This document shows positions 1 through 12,269 of a DNA stretch of 64,000 nt, piece after piece. Under the pieces are notes generated by a model. It had not been told where the DNA came from. It ran no database searches and saw only the letters and a list, made by a program, of their open reading frames with translations. Location: assembly GCA_036346265.1 (NCBI GenBank), contig CM070707.1, positions 19,232,826 through 19,296,825 on the forward strand, written 5' to 3'. Each line of letters begins with the position of its first letter. Positions within the stretch are counted from its first letter, which is position 1. The stretch comes from Melocanna baccifera (lineage: Eukaryota > Streptophyta > Magnoliopsida > Poales > Poaceae). The position numbers were made by a program, and so were the translations under genes.

Positions 1-591
1 TCTCCTCCGACTTGGCGGTGGCGGCGCCATCCCCATGCCTCCACCGTCGACGGTGCCTTCTTTTTTGCTGTCGCCCCCATCGTTTTTGCCTCCTCCTTTG
101 CCGTCAAGGTCAAACCTCAAGCATGTTACTTCTGTGATGATGGCATTGGTGATTGGACTCATTTCTTGGCCACTCACCGATATGTCAAATTAATTGGTAG
201 TCAGTCAATTCTTGCTAATCTCGTTTGGGATGAAGAAGGGGAAGTAGATGTAGAGGTAGACGCACATGTGCGATGGACTTGTTGGTCTTGTTTGGGATAG
301 AGAAGGGGAGGTATGCTTGTGGAAATTGTAGAGTAGAAGGGGGAAATTGCCCACATTGTCAGTTGATTCTTAGTGATTTATTGTCAATTCTAGTAGATTT
401 CTTGTTAAACTATCTAATTCACTAGATTTTTGTTAAACTATCTAATTCACCTACAACGAAGCCTCTAGTGCATTTGTGTTCTTCTTGCGCACCTTGCAAG
501 AGATCGATCTAATCTAGGTATGGCCATATAGGGTTAATAGTTAAAATTAATCATTTAAGTTGTCTTGCCTTTTTCTTAATTCTTCTAGGTA
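1..591. other. Intergenic, no gene seen
   Basis: The first 120 bases are GC-rich with CCTCC/GCC runs like a 5' UTR or exon edge, but no convincing frame could be tied to a known protein. The rest is AT-rich with many stop codons in all frames. Confidence 0.4.
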
Positions 592-852
592 ATGGAATGA
601 TTTTTGAAAAGAAAACTGTCATCAGATACTAATGCAAGGACTTCAAGGCAACTTAGGCAAGATACATCAAAATGAAATGATGTTAGTCTCATAAAATCTT
701 CGCTGCAAAGAGAGATTAATTTGGATGAACTTTCTTATGATCTGGATGATCAGAAAAGAATTCTATAATACATCAAGAATCCAAAGAAATAGGATGAGAT
801 AAGGCATAGATATTTAACTAGAGGACCTTATAGGCCACAGATAACATTGAAT
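592..852 (+). pseudogene. Decayed N-terminal piece of a hAT-type transposase
   Basis: A single frame starting at ATG 592 reads like the N-terminus of plant hAT transposases of the TTF-zinc-finger/DUF4371 type: FLKRK near the start, then INLDELSYDLDDQKRI, then a YLTRGPYRPQ motif. These lie in the order usual for that family. The frame contains at least four stop codons (right after the first two codons, after DTSK, after KRIL and after NPKK), so it cannot be translated. No zinc-finger, catalytic or dimerisation part follows recognisably, and no terminal repeats were found. It is an old transposase remnant. The assignment rests on remembered family motifs. Confidence 0.6.
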
Positions 853-2999
853 TCTATTATTGAAAAAATCCACCTATTGTCACGGCTGCAATGGAAAAGT
901 GCCATGCCTATGAAAGTAAGCAGTGTGTGTGCTTATGGTGGAGTCCATGGGACAACGGGGCATTATGACATATATTCCAATCCTATGTTGTGCCGAGCGA
1001 CCGGACATAACTAATATACAACTGGGCCCAATGGCATACTGACAACAGTCCCACTAATTAGTTTAATGGAGGCTTACCCTTTGTATAAAAAGTACCCATG
1101 CGTTTTACAATATCTATCCAACTTCTTAGGATTTTTTAATATTTGTCCATTGAGCAAATTAAGTAGTAGTTATTATAATATTAAAAAGGAAGGTTGAGTA
1201 GTTGTATGTTACTAGCGATATGTAGCGGCACCAGATGGTGGCTTAAGTGTCGATGCCTCATAGGGTCGAAGCCTCTAGGCAGCCTTGAATTTTTATGGCA
1301 TCTAAGGAAATGTCATAGCAGGGCTCGCATGACTTAGAGCATGCACAATGCATAGTAGCCCCAAGTGGTAGCCCATGAAAAAAAGATATGCCACATGGTT
1401 CAAGCCACTTCACACATAATTTGCCCACAATGATGGTGGTTTGGGTTATTTGTGTTGCAGCCTCAAAACTTTTCTATTTTAGCCCCTATATTATTCTAAT
1501 TTACGAGTGAAGTCAAATATTTGCATATGGAGCCCCAAGAGACTAAGAGTAGAAAACAAATTAAACAACCACCCTTAGGTTAGGCCCACAGTTAGCCACA
1601 CACCACCCCTCACTCCTTTTCTCTCGTCTCACTAGGGATAAAATGGATTGAATACAAATCAAAGTGTTCTTACCACATTCGTATTTTGTAAATAAATACA
1701 AATACAAGTTTGAATATTCTTAAGTATGAATATAAATAGAATATTCTAACAAATACGAATTCAAATCGAATATCTACTCAATTCAGTCGAATTCGGATAT
1801 CCTCACAATTTATGTAGTATGAATATATTAATAAAATTATAGCCTCGTACAGTCATACTTAATCATTCTAATTCATTTACTTCACCTAAAAACACGAATT
1901 CACATTGATTTTTTTTTAAAAAAAAACTTGTCTAAATAATTAATAATATTGCAATAAAATATGTATATTGCTTCGTCGAATATAAATACAAGTAATCTGA
2001 ATAAAATAACATTTTAGATGGTAAAAGTCTATACCATATTTTCATCCATATTTTTATATGAATTTGAATACAAATAAGGGAGAAATTATTAATTAGATGG
2101 GAAATATATACCGTATTCATATCCTTTTAAACACAATAGCTGAATAATATAGATAATTTGTATCCATTTCCACCCTATGTCTCACCTAGACGACACTATC
2201 CTCTACATGTGACGCCGCTTTGCCCATCGTGATTTCGTCGTCCGTTGTTGTTGCTCCCAGTCGAATCTGGCTGGAGCCGACCGTACGCCTCGTCCGGCAA
2301 ACATCTTCTTCGTCAGCCTCCACCCGAGCTCGTCATCGTACTCCACCTTCGTCCGAGTTCTCCGTCGTCCGCCCAAGTTCGCCGCCGTCCTCTGCCACGG
2401 TTGGTGGTTCGCCGCCGTTTACATCTGTTCAGATTTGGTCGTAGGCACTCAGATCCGGCCGGATCCAATCCCCACCGCCGTCTTCGTCTTCCTCGTGCGC
2501 ATCCAAGGCTAGATGGCGCTGCGAGGCAGGGGGCATCGCGTTCTGCGTGCTCTCCCACACGTAGACTTCGCCATGGTTTGCTTCGATCAAACTAGGCATG
2601 CGATAGCATGGAGAAAACAGATCCGGTAAACAAGATGTTAATCCTTCATCGCTATACTTCATTACAATCAGTACTACTCTAGTCATTTAGCCAATATCTA
2701 ATTGGCCCTGCACTGTTTTATCTGCAGGGAACCACGCATGCCAGCATGTAAGCACAATCCACTCGCACGCCATCTGAGCTTGTTCACCACACCGACAGCA
2801 GCAAGAACTCAAAAGGCATCTCAGACAGCAACGCTGTAAGCAACCAGCAAAATCGCACAAACAGGTTTAATTCATAGGCGTCAAGACAGTTAAATAAAAG
2901 CACAGACACAGCAGAACAGAGCACCAATGCATACACAACAAGATTCTTAAAACATTCGCTACAAAACTTAGGGCAGTAAAAAGGAGAGGAACAGGTATG
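853..2999. other. AT-rich intergenic DNA and probable RPL3 3' flank
   Basis: Mostly AT-rich sequence with no supported gene. A GC-richer island at about 2200-2600 has only overlapping short frames with no recognisable domain. Roughly 2750-3037 is probably the 3' UTR and downstream flank of RPL3, which is read leftwards, but no poly(A) site can be assigned with confidence. Confidence 0.4.
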
Positions 3000-3037
3000 A
3001 TCGTTCTCACAAATGATATTTGATGCTGCACGGTAAC

Positions 3038-6000
3038 TTAGGCCTTGAGCTTGCCGAAGAACCTCTGCTTCTCCTCGGTGGTCTGGAAGCGGCCGTGCCC
3101 GAACTTGGAAGAGGTGTCGATGAACTTGAGCTTGATCTCCTCGAGGGCCACACGAGAGGTCTGCTTCAGCAGGGACTGGCGGAGGGTAACGACTCTCTTC
3201 TTCGGGCCAACGCAGCAACCCTTGATCATGAGGTAGTCGCCCTTCACAACACCATAGTGGGGGAAGCCACCAATGGGAGTGATGTCCTTCTCAGTCCTGT
3301 AACAACAAGCATTCAGTAAAACAAGATCATAGTGAACGGTAATGACACGATATGCCTACACAATCTTATCAATTAAGTATGACAAATAACTTTTTTTAAT
3401 ATGCAGAAGCGATGATAGAAGAGAGTGCAAAAAACTTCCAAGATATGTTGCAGATTTTGCCGCATGAAACAGCTCACAAACAAAAACCTACCTGTCAAAC
3501 TCAGTGCAGGCAGCATGGGTTTCCTGTCCGGCCTTGCCAATCTTGTAAACCTTCTTGTTCATCTCAGTGCGGTGGTGATATCCATTCTGGCCAGCACGAG
3601 CAACCGTGTAGGAAACCCTAGCAGGATGCCAGGCACCAATACAGGCAACCTTGCGGAGACCCCTGTGGGTCTTGCGAGGAAGGCGGGTAACGCCCCAACG
3701 GGTGACAACACCTTCATAACCCTTACCCTTGGTGACACCAATGATGTCAATCATCTCATCCTTCTGGAAGACAGAATCAACTGGGACTTCCTTCTCAAAG
3801 AACTTGTAGCCATAGTCCACCTTATCTGCAATGGTTCCACCATTGATCTGGATCTCCATGAGGTGAGCCTTCTTCTGCTTCAAGCCCTTCATTTTCCTAA
3901 TCTGCATCACATAGATAACAAAAGGTAAGCAACATTTGCAATGATTGGTGTAATTTCGTATTAGATGAACCAAACGACAAATGATGGCACACGATATCAG
4001 ACATCAGTTTTAAGAAATCAAAAGACGTGATTACATACTGACAAACTTGGAACATTTATTTCTTGACCAGCTTGCTTCCACAAAAATGAGTGATCAAAAG
4101 GGCTAAAATGGTTAAGGTGGAAGATAAAAGACAAATTTTGACCTGAGTATGGGCAATAACACGGACAACAGAAGCATACTTCTTCATCTTCTCAAGCTGC
4201 ATTTGGATTTCCTTCTTGCCCGCATCACTGTCATACTTAAGAGCATACTTGGTGAAAGCCTTCTTTTTGCTCTTACACCAATTTTTGTAGAATCTTCTCC
4301 TCACTTCTTCACTAAGATGCTGAGCCCAGACAGAGTTGAGAGTACGAAGGCCACGGGGAGTCTTCACATAGGCCACAAGTCCAACAATGACAACAGGAGG
4401 AGTCTCAATGATGGTAACAGCCTCACAGGTCTCCTTTTTGTGCAGCTCTGCAGAAGATCAAACAGTGTGTGCTATTACATCTGTGCAGTAGTTTATGAAT
4501 TTAAAAGAGTACAAGATTTAGTTCATAAACTTGCTAAAGCATTATTCAACTTCATAATTAGAAGAGCGTTAGTAGACATCTTAAAAACAAGCATGAATCT
4601 AGGTAAGAAAATTATGTGCTTTGTAAAGACAAAATTTTTAGAGCAAGCATCAGGGTGTGATTTGTTGTCTATGTGGTTTTATTCTTAATGAATCATTGTG
4701 ATCAAATCATGCATATCATAGCATGTCATTTGCATCATGGATATATCACTGCACTTAGTCGCGACCGTACCGGTACAGCATCGTACATTGCCATAGTATG
4801 ATGTACACTCTTACGTTATTAGGTAAAAGTGTTGTGGATCATTTGCATACATATGCATTTGTTATGAATCATTTACATACATATGTATTTCATGAGAATC
4901 ATCCTTACTCAGATATGTATACAAATGATCCACAACTCATACCCGTCTCCTGTGATTCATCGAAAAAAGGAAAATTTTGCGAATCCGCTAAACATTTTCA
5001 GGAACACCGAAACGACGTTTAGGGTATTACATTCTCCCCTCCTAATAAGGATTTGTCCTTGAATCTAACGCCTCGGAACCTCAGAACAGGAGTACAACAA
5101 AGAAGGGAGCAACAAAGGTAAACAACAACTACGAGTACTCCCCTGCCTCGAAGAGCTCAAGGTGCTTCTTCTGCATCCGATCCTCAAGCTCCTACGTCGC
5201 CTCCTACTCGAAATGATTTAACTAGTGGACCTTCACATACCAGATGGTCCTCTTCCTCATGACCCGCTCCGACGAATCCACGATACGCACTAGTCGACAC
5301 TTTACAGTGAGATCCTGATCCACAGTGATCAACTCCAGGTCGATCTTGTGCTCGAAATTCTGTAGATACTTCTTCAGCATAAACACCTGAAAGATATTGT
5401 GCACTCCACCCATCAAGCCTGGCAACTCCAAACGATAGGGCAGACTGCTCACGCGTGCAACCACTAGAAATGACCGGTACACCACAGGCTAAGCTTCCCG
5501 GTGGTACCGAACCGAACGATGTCTTTGGTCGGCATCAACATGAGGAGCATAAGGTCTTCAACAGCAAACTCCAACTCACAACACCAAACATCCGTATAAC
5601 TCTTCTATTGGCTACGAGCGACCAACAAGTTCTGTTGATTTCGCAAAATTTCCCCCGAAACAACAATTAAAACTATTTTCTAAATCTATCCTTCTACTTA
5701 GAACACTTTTCTCTGTTAAATATAATCGGAATATTACATTATACCCCCATTAAAAGATTTTGACAGCAAATTCCACTAACGTCATTCTACTCGAAAAACA
5801 ACCAAAATCTTTTACAAATGGAAACCGACTGAAAAAAGGACTCTCAATGTAACCCACTCATAACCAACTTCCCTTAAAAGACTCCAATCCATAATAAAAA
5901 GATTCATCATAAAAACTTTTTCACTCTCCAAGTAGACAGTTGGGGGAAAAAATCATCTATGCAGTAATTTACGAATTCAAAAGAGTACAAGATTTAGTTC

Positions 6001-9000
6001 AGAAACATGCTAAAGCATTATTCAACTTCATAATTAGAAGTGTTAGTAAACATCTCAAATGTTAGCATTAATCCTGTGTGCATGCAGTCAAACCCTTAGT
6101 ATTCTACATTGCATGCGCATGCCACTTTAATGCTGTATGCAGTCACTTATAATACTGCACTGCAGTTATTGCTTGTATCCTTTAGAATACCACACTGCAG
6201 TTATATGCATGGATCGCTTAGAATACTGCACTGCAGTTAATGTCTTTAAGCTGGTTGGTATAAATAAAAGGGAAAAGAAAAGAGCTGACTAAAGGCAGCT
6301 CAAAAACCAATGCGTCCCGCTGTCTTCAATTGGTATCAGAGCATACCTGGGAGATGTCTGCGCCAGTCCAGGGCCAGTCCCGTAGCCCACGTCGCCAATA
6401 CTGACGCCGTTCACCTACACCACCGCCGAGACGTCCGCAACACCGAGATCTGAGCGAACGCGATGTTGTCGAGTGAGTGGTCAAGGAGGTTGGAGGAGGA
6501 AAATACCCAACGCTCACAAAGACGAACTACACCGAGTGAAGCCTGCTCATGAGGGTAATGTTGCAAGCTCGCGGGCTCTGGGACTCAATCGAGTATGGCG
6601 CCGCTGATTTCCAGGAGGACCGCATGGCACTGGAGATGATGGCGGGCCTCGCCGTCAAGAGGACCGCGCAGGAGGCGTGGGGAGGCGATCCGCGTCATGC
6701 GCATCGGGAGCGACCGCGTGCGAAGGGGCAAGGCGCAGCAGTTGATGAAGGAGTTCGAGGACATCTCGTTCCGCGACGGGGAGAATGTGGACGATTTCGC
6801 GCTGTGCCTCACCAATCTCGTCACCAGCCTCGCCACCCTCGGAGAACCTATCGAAGAATCGAAGGTAGTTGGGAAGTTCTTGCGGGTTGTGCCGCCCAAG
6901 TTCTCTCAAATCGTGTTGTCGATTGAGACCCTCCTCGACATCTCCAAGCTGTCGCGCCTCGAGCCGCCGCGAGAACCCGAGAAGCTGTACCTCACCAAGC
7001 AGCAGTGGATGAAGCGGATGCGGGACCGCCGGTCGAGGGAGGACTCCGCCAAGTCCGGCAAAAACAGAAGCCGTCGGTGGTCGGGAGCACCGCGGAACAA
7101 ATGCATCGGCGCCGCCACTGATGTGAACGAAGGGAGACACAATGATAAATGCCGAAATTGTGGCCAACGTGGTCATTGGGCCAGGAGTGTCGCCAGCCCA
7201 GGAAGGAGCAAGCCCATCTTGCCCAATCGAAGGAGATAGATGAAGAACCGACACTCCTTATGACACAAGCCAGCTCCAATCCTACGTCGCAGCACCGCCT
7301 CCTTGCCAAGGTCAAGCGCGGCCGGAATCGCCTCTACGTGCTCCATCTCGAGGTTGCTCACCCGATCTGCCTCGCTGCGCACCACAACAACGAAGCTTGG
7401 CGTTGGCACAAACGCTTCGGCCACATCAACTTCGGTTCATTGGAGCAGATGAGCCGCCATGGACTGTTACGTGGGCTGCCATGACTGGAGCACGTGGAAC
7501 AGCTTTGCAATACCTGCGTCGTCACCAAGCAACGACGAGCGGCTTTCCCGAAGGAGACCAAGTACCCAGTGCAGGAGCCGCTCGGACTCGTCCACGGCGA
7601 CCTTTGCGGCCCCATAACGCCGGCCACACCAGGCGGGTAGCGGTTTTTCCTCCTGTTGGTCGATGATGCAAACCGGTATATGTGGATATCTCTTCTCACG
7701 GCCAAGAATGGGGCACCTGACGCAATCAAGAGGATTCAGGCGGCGGCAGAGCTCCAGAGCGGGCGACGGCTGCGAGTTCTCCGCACGGACAACGGTGGCG
7801 AATTCACATCCCTAGAATTCGCCGCCTACTGTGCTGATCAAGGAATGCAGCACCACTTCTCCGCACCCTTCGCCCCACAGCAGAACAGCGTCGTCGAACG
7901 CCGGAACCAGTCTGTGGTATCCATGACACGCGCGTTGCTGAAGAAGAGAAGTATGCCAGCGGAATTTTGGGGGGAGGTAGTGACAACGGCGGTATTCCTC
8001 CTCAACCGTTCTCCCACCAAAAGCCTTGTTGGGAAAACGCCCTATGAGGCGTGGCACGGACGCAAGCCACCGGCCCAATTTCTTCAAACTTTCGGCTGCC
8101 TGGCGTACGTGAAGGAGCAAGGCCATCTCCGTAAGTTGGACGATCGAAGCACCCCCGTCGTCTTCATCGGCTACGAAGAGGGGATGAAGGCATACCGGTT
8201 CGTGGACCCAAGGACACAGCGCGTGCGCATCGCCCGTGACGTCGTGTTTGATGAAAAATGTGGCTGGAATTGGGTGGCAGAAAACGATGACGGCGTGCAT
8301 TCCGCCAGCGACTTCTCCATCAACTACACTTTCACCCACGTTGGAGCGACCCCGGTACAAAATAATGGGGGAGGCGAGCCGGTCCAGCCGACAGAAGAAG
8401 TTCGAACTCCTTCACCGCCAGCTCCAGCATCGCCGATGCCTACAGCAGCCACTCCGAGCACACCGACAGCAACTACACCTGCGCCAGAATGTCTCACCTC
8501 CAGCAAACGACTCCTCCAGGCTCGACGCAGCACATGATGACACACCAGTGCGTTATCGCACCGTGGAAAATTTAATTGGAGGAGTTGCGCCACCGGGGTT
8601 CGCATTGCGGGAGCTAGACGAAGCCGAACTACATCTGGCAAGCACAGGCGAGCCATGCTCATTTGCCGAGGCCGAACAAGACGAGGAATGGCGTGTGGCC
8701 ATGCGTGAGGAGATCGATGCGGTCGAGCAGAACAAGACATGGGAACTAGTAAATCTGCCGCATGGTCACCCACCCAATTGGCCTCAAATGGGTCTTCAAA
8801 TTGAAGAAGAATGAGTCAGAAGAAGTGATTAAGCACAAGGCGAGACTTGTTGCGAAGGGTTTTGTCCAACAGGTGGGCATTGACTTCGACGAAGTGTTTG
8901 CTCCTGTTGCCCGCATGGAGTCCGTTCGCTTGATGTTAGCCATTGCTGCCCAGAAAGGGTGGCCTGTCCACCACATGGATGTGAAATCCGCCTTCCTCGA

Positions 9001-12000
9001 TGGAGAATTGAAGGAAGAGGTATATGTGAAGCAACCACCTGGATTTGTCATTTCTGGAGAAGGGAAGGTTCTGCAACTGCGCAAAGCACTTTATGGCTTA
9101 CGCCACGCACCACGAGCTTGGAACACGAAGCTTGACCACACTCTCAAGAACCTTGGCTTCAAACAGAGTGAACACGAGCACGCAGTCTACTGGCGCAGCC
9201 GTAGTGGGATGACTCTGCTTATCGGGGTCTATGTGGATGATCTAATCATTACCGGGCCATCTATGGAGCAGTTGGAGGAGTTCAAGGGCGAGATGAAAAA
9301 CAAATTTCAGATGAGTGATCTTGGCTTGTTGTCATTCTATCTTGGCATTGAAGTACAGTAGAACAGCAGCAGCATAAGTATTGGCCAGGCACATTACGCC
9401 GCATGGATTCTGCAGTTGGACGGCATGGAGAAATGCAATCCAGCCCACACTCCGATGGAGGAAAGGCTCGAGCTCAGTCGAGACAGCATGGCCATGGAGG
9501 TAGACGCCACGAAGTATCGGCGTATTGTTGGCAGCCTCCGCTACCTCGTCCACATGCGGCCAGACTTGGCGTTCGCCGTTGGATTTGTGAGTCGTTTTAT
9601 GGAACGACCAACAGAGGAGCACATGGTGGCCGTAAAACGCATCCTCCGTTACGTTGCTAGAACAATCCACGATGGACTATTTTATGGGCGGGAGGATGGA
9701 GAAGCACGGCTGCTTGGTTACAGCGATAGCGACCACGCCGATGATATCGACACAAGAAAGAGTACGAGCGGCACGCTATTCTTTTGGGGCAATAGCCTGG
9801 TGAGTTGGCAATCGCTCAAGCAAAGAGTGGTGGCTTTGTCATCTTGTGAGGCAGAGTATGTAGCTACCACTACTGCCGCAACACAAGGTCTTTGGCTAGC
9901 TCGGTTATTGGGCAAGCTCCATGGGAGAAAAGCTGAGAAAGTTGAGTTAAAGATGGATAGCAAATCCGCTTTGGCACTGAGCAAGAACCTAGTCTACCAT
10001 GAACGTAGCAAACACATCGATCTTCGCTACCATTTCATCAGGGAGTGCATGGAGGATGGGAGCATCAGTGCTGATTTCATTGGGACCAAGGACCAACTCG
10101 CTGATATTTTAACAAAAGCACTTGGGCAAGTCAAATTCCAAGAGCTACGTGCGAGAATTGGAATGGTCAAAATCAAACCAGAATTAGTGCACAAGGATTA
10201 GGGGGAGAATTGTTAGCATTAATCATGTGTGCATGCCATGGTTATTAAGGCGTCGCTTAGGCGTCGCCTCAGCGGTAAGGCGGCCCGGGGGGGCAAGGCG
10301 TCGTCCCCGCCTTGCCGTCCGTGCCTGGCGCGCTCGTGGCGGGAGGAGGCGGCGCGCAGACCGGATCCGGCGCAGGGAGGCCGGATCCGGCGCCGTCCGT
10401 GGAAGCGGCGGCGGCGGCGTCGTCCCGGTGGGAGGCGGCGTCGTCCGGTGGCAGCGGCAGCAGCGGCTGCTGAGCGGAGGCGGCGGTGTCCGGGTGGAGT
10501 GGCGGCGGACGGATCCGCGCGGGAGGCGGATCTGGTCGAGGCGGCCGAGCCGGGCGGCAAGAGGCGCGCCGATCGAGGAGGCGGCGGCGGCCGGGAGGAG
10601 GCGGCGACGCTTTCGGAGAGAGGCAACGCCGAGGAGAGGCGGCCGGCGGCGCTCGGGGAGATCGCCCGAGTGAGACTATCGAGTCTCGGTCGATCGGTCG
10701 ATTAGGGTTGGGGGTGTTATAAAGGATTGTATATTTTACAATTTAGTCCTCAGAGTTCTTTAAAATTACAATTAAATCCTTCTTGTTAGAAATCTTCTGA
10801 TTTAGACTTTGATTTAGACTTCCAGAGTTCCGTTTTCTTCGCCTTAAGATGCGTGTACGGCGTCGCCTCGCCTCGCGCCTTACCGCTTAAAAGTTGTGAG
10901 GGGGGTGGGTCGCCTCGCCTCGCCTTACCGCCTTAATAACTATGGTGCATGCAGTCAAACCCTTAGTATTCTACATTGCATGTGCATGCCACTTTAATTC
11001 TGTATGCAGTCACTTAGACTACTGCACTGCAGTTATTGCTTGTATCCTTTAGAATACCGCACTTCAGATATATGCATGTATCTCTTAGAATACTGCACTG
11101 CAGTTAATGTCTTTAAGCTGGTTGGTATAAATAAAAGGGAAAAGGAAAGAGCTGACTAAAGGCAGCTCAAAAACCAGGACACTGTGTCCTGCTGTCTTCA
11201 TCAAAAACAAGCATCAATCTATGTAAGAAAATTATGTGCTTTGTAAAGACAAAATTTTTAGAGCAAGATCAGTAGATGAAGCCACGGCAAATGCCTCTTT
11301 AGCATATGCAAAATATGGGATCAGTTTTGACAAAAAAATATTAGCATTGACAAAACAGGGATTAGTAGACGTACTGGAGCCAGGCTTCTCGACCTCACGC
11401 ACAATGTGCGTCATTCCAGCCTTGTAGCCAAGGAAGGCAGTGAGGTGGCAGGCTTTCTTGGGGTCATCCTTGGGGAATGACTTCACTGCAATATCAGAGA
11501 TTAAAACATCTGATTATCTGTCTAACCACATAATCGGAGCATTCATTGGAAGCTGCACAGTAGAAACACATGGCACGGACAGAGAGCCTAACTGCCACCT
11601 AAGTAATCACAGGAAAAGCTAAAAACACTTGGAAAGACATCCCATAGCTTCAATCAATATCCATGGCCAAAAGAGCATGAGATCCTTAGCATCTTTCAAA
11701 ACCAGGCAGACTAAAAAATGATGCATTTATGCAAGTGATAAATCTACGATAATTAACACATGGGAAACAGTACTAGTGTCCTAAAACAACAACAGACATT
11801 TCAGGAAGAAAAGAACTGTGGGAACATGCATAATATAACTTTCCAAGTTGCAGATAAAACTAAAGCATCTCTAAATACATCTCAGCTCAGCGTACTAGGT
11901 CATATCGCAGTCTCCACAAACCATAGCACACAGAAAAGAAAAAAATACATTGAAGATCAAGCTACAACGACGGCAGACATACCAATATTACCGTAATTAC

Positions 12001-12269
12001 GAACCCACACAGGTCTCAACCAAGAGCAATGCCAAGAACCGTAGCATCCATCCGTCCTAACAAGCTAGTATCTACTCAAGGAAGTTTCGCTTCATGGGTC
12101 GCCTCACGAGTCGACCAAGCAGAACGCTACGCACGAACAAACACATCATAGCATCGGTAGGTGATGATGCTACAGAACACGTACCCTTCCCGCGGTGGCG
12201 TGAGGAGCGCTTCCTGGGGAGGAAGCCGAGTGAGCCGTGCCTCGGGTGCTCGAACTTGCGGTGCGACAT
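3038..12269 (-). CDS. RPL3: 60S ribosomal protein L3 (uL3), five exons
   Basis: uL3 is a core protein of the large ribosomal subunit that reaches toward the peptidyl-transferase centre. Exons on the minus strand are 12185-12269, 11375-11485, 4143-4447, 3492-3901 and 3038-3296. They total 1170 nt, or 389 residues plus stop, the length I recall for plant L3. All introns are GT-AG. The protein starts MSHRKFEHPRHGS, has the conserved KAGMTH stretch in exon 2, the WGVTRLPRKTHRGLRKVACIG region (the W-finger/basic loop) in exon 4, and ends FFGKLKA. No lesion is seen, so it should be functional. Its odd feature is intron 2 (4448-11374), almost 7 kb because of a gypsy remnant, a copia element and a hAT-like element. 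The copia element runs opposite to the gene. Confidence 0.97.
4481..4647. repeat. Intron duplication, copy A (uninterrupted)
   Basis: This segment of RPL3 intron 2 recurs at 5957-6059 plus 11201-11267, where the copia element splits it. Copy A reads straight through the point that corresponds to the copia target (catcttaaaaacaagc), so it works as an internal empty-site reference. Confidence 0.85.
4656..5640 (-). mobile_element. Gypsy-type retrotransposon 3' remnant (polyprotein C-terminus, PPT, 3' LTR)
   Basis: On the minus strand, 5485-5222 encodes the polyprotein tail typical of Ty3/gypsy elements: YRLELP followed by GGVHNIFQVFMLKKYL, where the usual form is YRLxLP..GVHNVFHVSxL. Related but stop-containing sequence continues upstream to about 5640. 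Downstream, on the minus strand, a purine tract ggaggggagaa (5031-5042) precedes TGTAATACCC, the probable start of a 3' LTR that runs down to about 4656. The 5' part of the element, including RT and RNase H, is missing. LTR limits are approximate because there is no second LTR for comparison. Confidence 0.65.
6060..6328 (+). repeat. Copia 5' LTR
   Basis: 269 bp. It contains several CACTGCAGTTAT-like internal repeats and a TATA-like stretch ggtataaataaaa near 6256. It ends TGTCTTCA two bases before the PBS. Confidence 0.92.
6331..6343 (+). other. Primer-binding site (initiator tRNA-Met)
   Basis: TGGTATCAGAGCA lies two bases after the 5' LTR and is the standard plant copia PBS complementary to the 3' end of initiator tRNA-Met. 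Confidence 0.9.
6549..10201 (+). pseudogene. Copia gag-pol, broken
   Basis: Recognisable pieces in order: gag (6549-7240); a CCHC zinc knuckle starting CRNCGQRGHWA at about 7150; GAG-pre-integrase with HKRFGH at about 7405; integrase core with RTDNGGEF at about 7780 and VVERRNQ at about 7890; RT with FAPVARMESVR, the HHMDVKSAFLDG block and YVDD at 9230-9241; and RNase H with SSCEAEY and the KHIDLRYHFI stretch. Lesions are frame changes near 6690, inside the zinc knuckle, near 7490-7640, near 8540 and near 8760, and an in-frame TAG at 9359-9361 between RT and RNase H. The aspartic protease is absent: the sequence jumps from the gag tail to the pre-integrase, which suggests an internal deletion. 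It cannot move by itself. Confidence 0.93.
10198..10210 (+). other. Polypurine tract of the copia element
   Basis: TTAGGGGGAGAAT directly precedes the 3' LTR and is the expected plus-strand primer tract. Confidence 0.8.
10211..11200 (+). repeat. Copia 3' LTR, interrupted
   Basis: Without the hAT-like insertion and one copy of its target duplication, this LTR is about 274 bp and aligns throughout with the 5' LTR, apart from small changes such as an 8-bp difference near the end (aggacactgtgtcct against aatgcgtccc). Confidence 0.92.
10237..10944. mobile_element. Non-autonomous hAT-like element nested in the copia 3' LTR
   Basis: The 708-bp insert has terminal inverted repeats CATGGTTATTAAGGCG and CGCCTTAATAACTATG, with one mismatch. 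It is flanked by a perfect 8-bp target duplication GTGCATGC at 10229-10236 and 10945-10952. An 8-bp duplication with CA..TG ends fits the hAT superfamily. Subterminal DNA repeats GGCGTCGC/GCGACGCC and CGCCTCGCC. The interior is very GC-rich with no credible gene. The 5' LTR supplies the empty site. Confidence 0.85.

Larger units (their letters stand above)
6060..11200 (+). mobile_element. Ty1/copia LTR retrotransposon, complete ends, defective coding region
   Basis: The element is bounded by LTRs beginning TGTTAGCATTAAT and ending GCTGTCTTCA, and is flanked by the 5-bp target duplication TCAAA at 6055-6059 and 11201-11205. Internal order is LTR, PBS matching initiator tRNA-Met, gag, GAG-pre-integrase, integrase, RT, RNase H, PPT, LTR. 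That order (integrase before RT) is diagnostic of copia. It sits in RPL3 intron 2 opposite to the gene. The 3' LTR was later hit by a hAT-like element. The two LTRs differ at a number of positions and coding is broken, so this is not a very recent insertion. Confidence 0.95.
5957..11267. repeat. Intron duplication, copy B (split by the copia element)
   Basis: The left part (5957-6059) and right part (11201-11267) together match copy A at 4481-4647. The interruption is exactly the copia element 6060-11200. Copies A and B are separated by about 1.3 kb holding the gypsy remnant. Confidence 0.85.

Noticed and set aside
2220..2700. Overlapping short frames in a GC-richer island
   Set aside because: Open in several frames and both strands with no domain or splice context.
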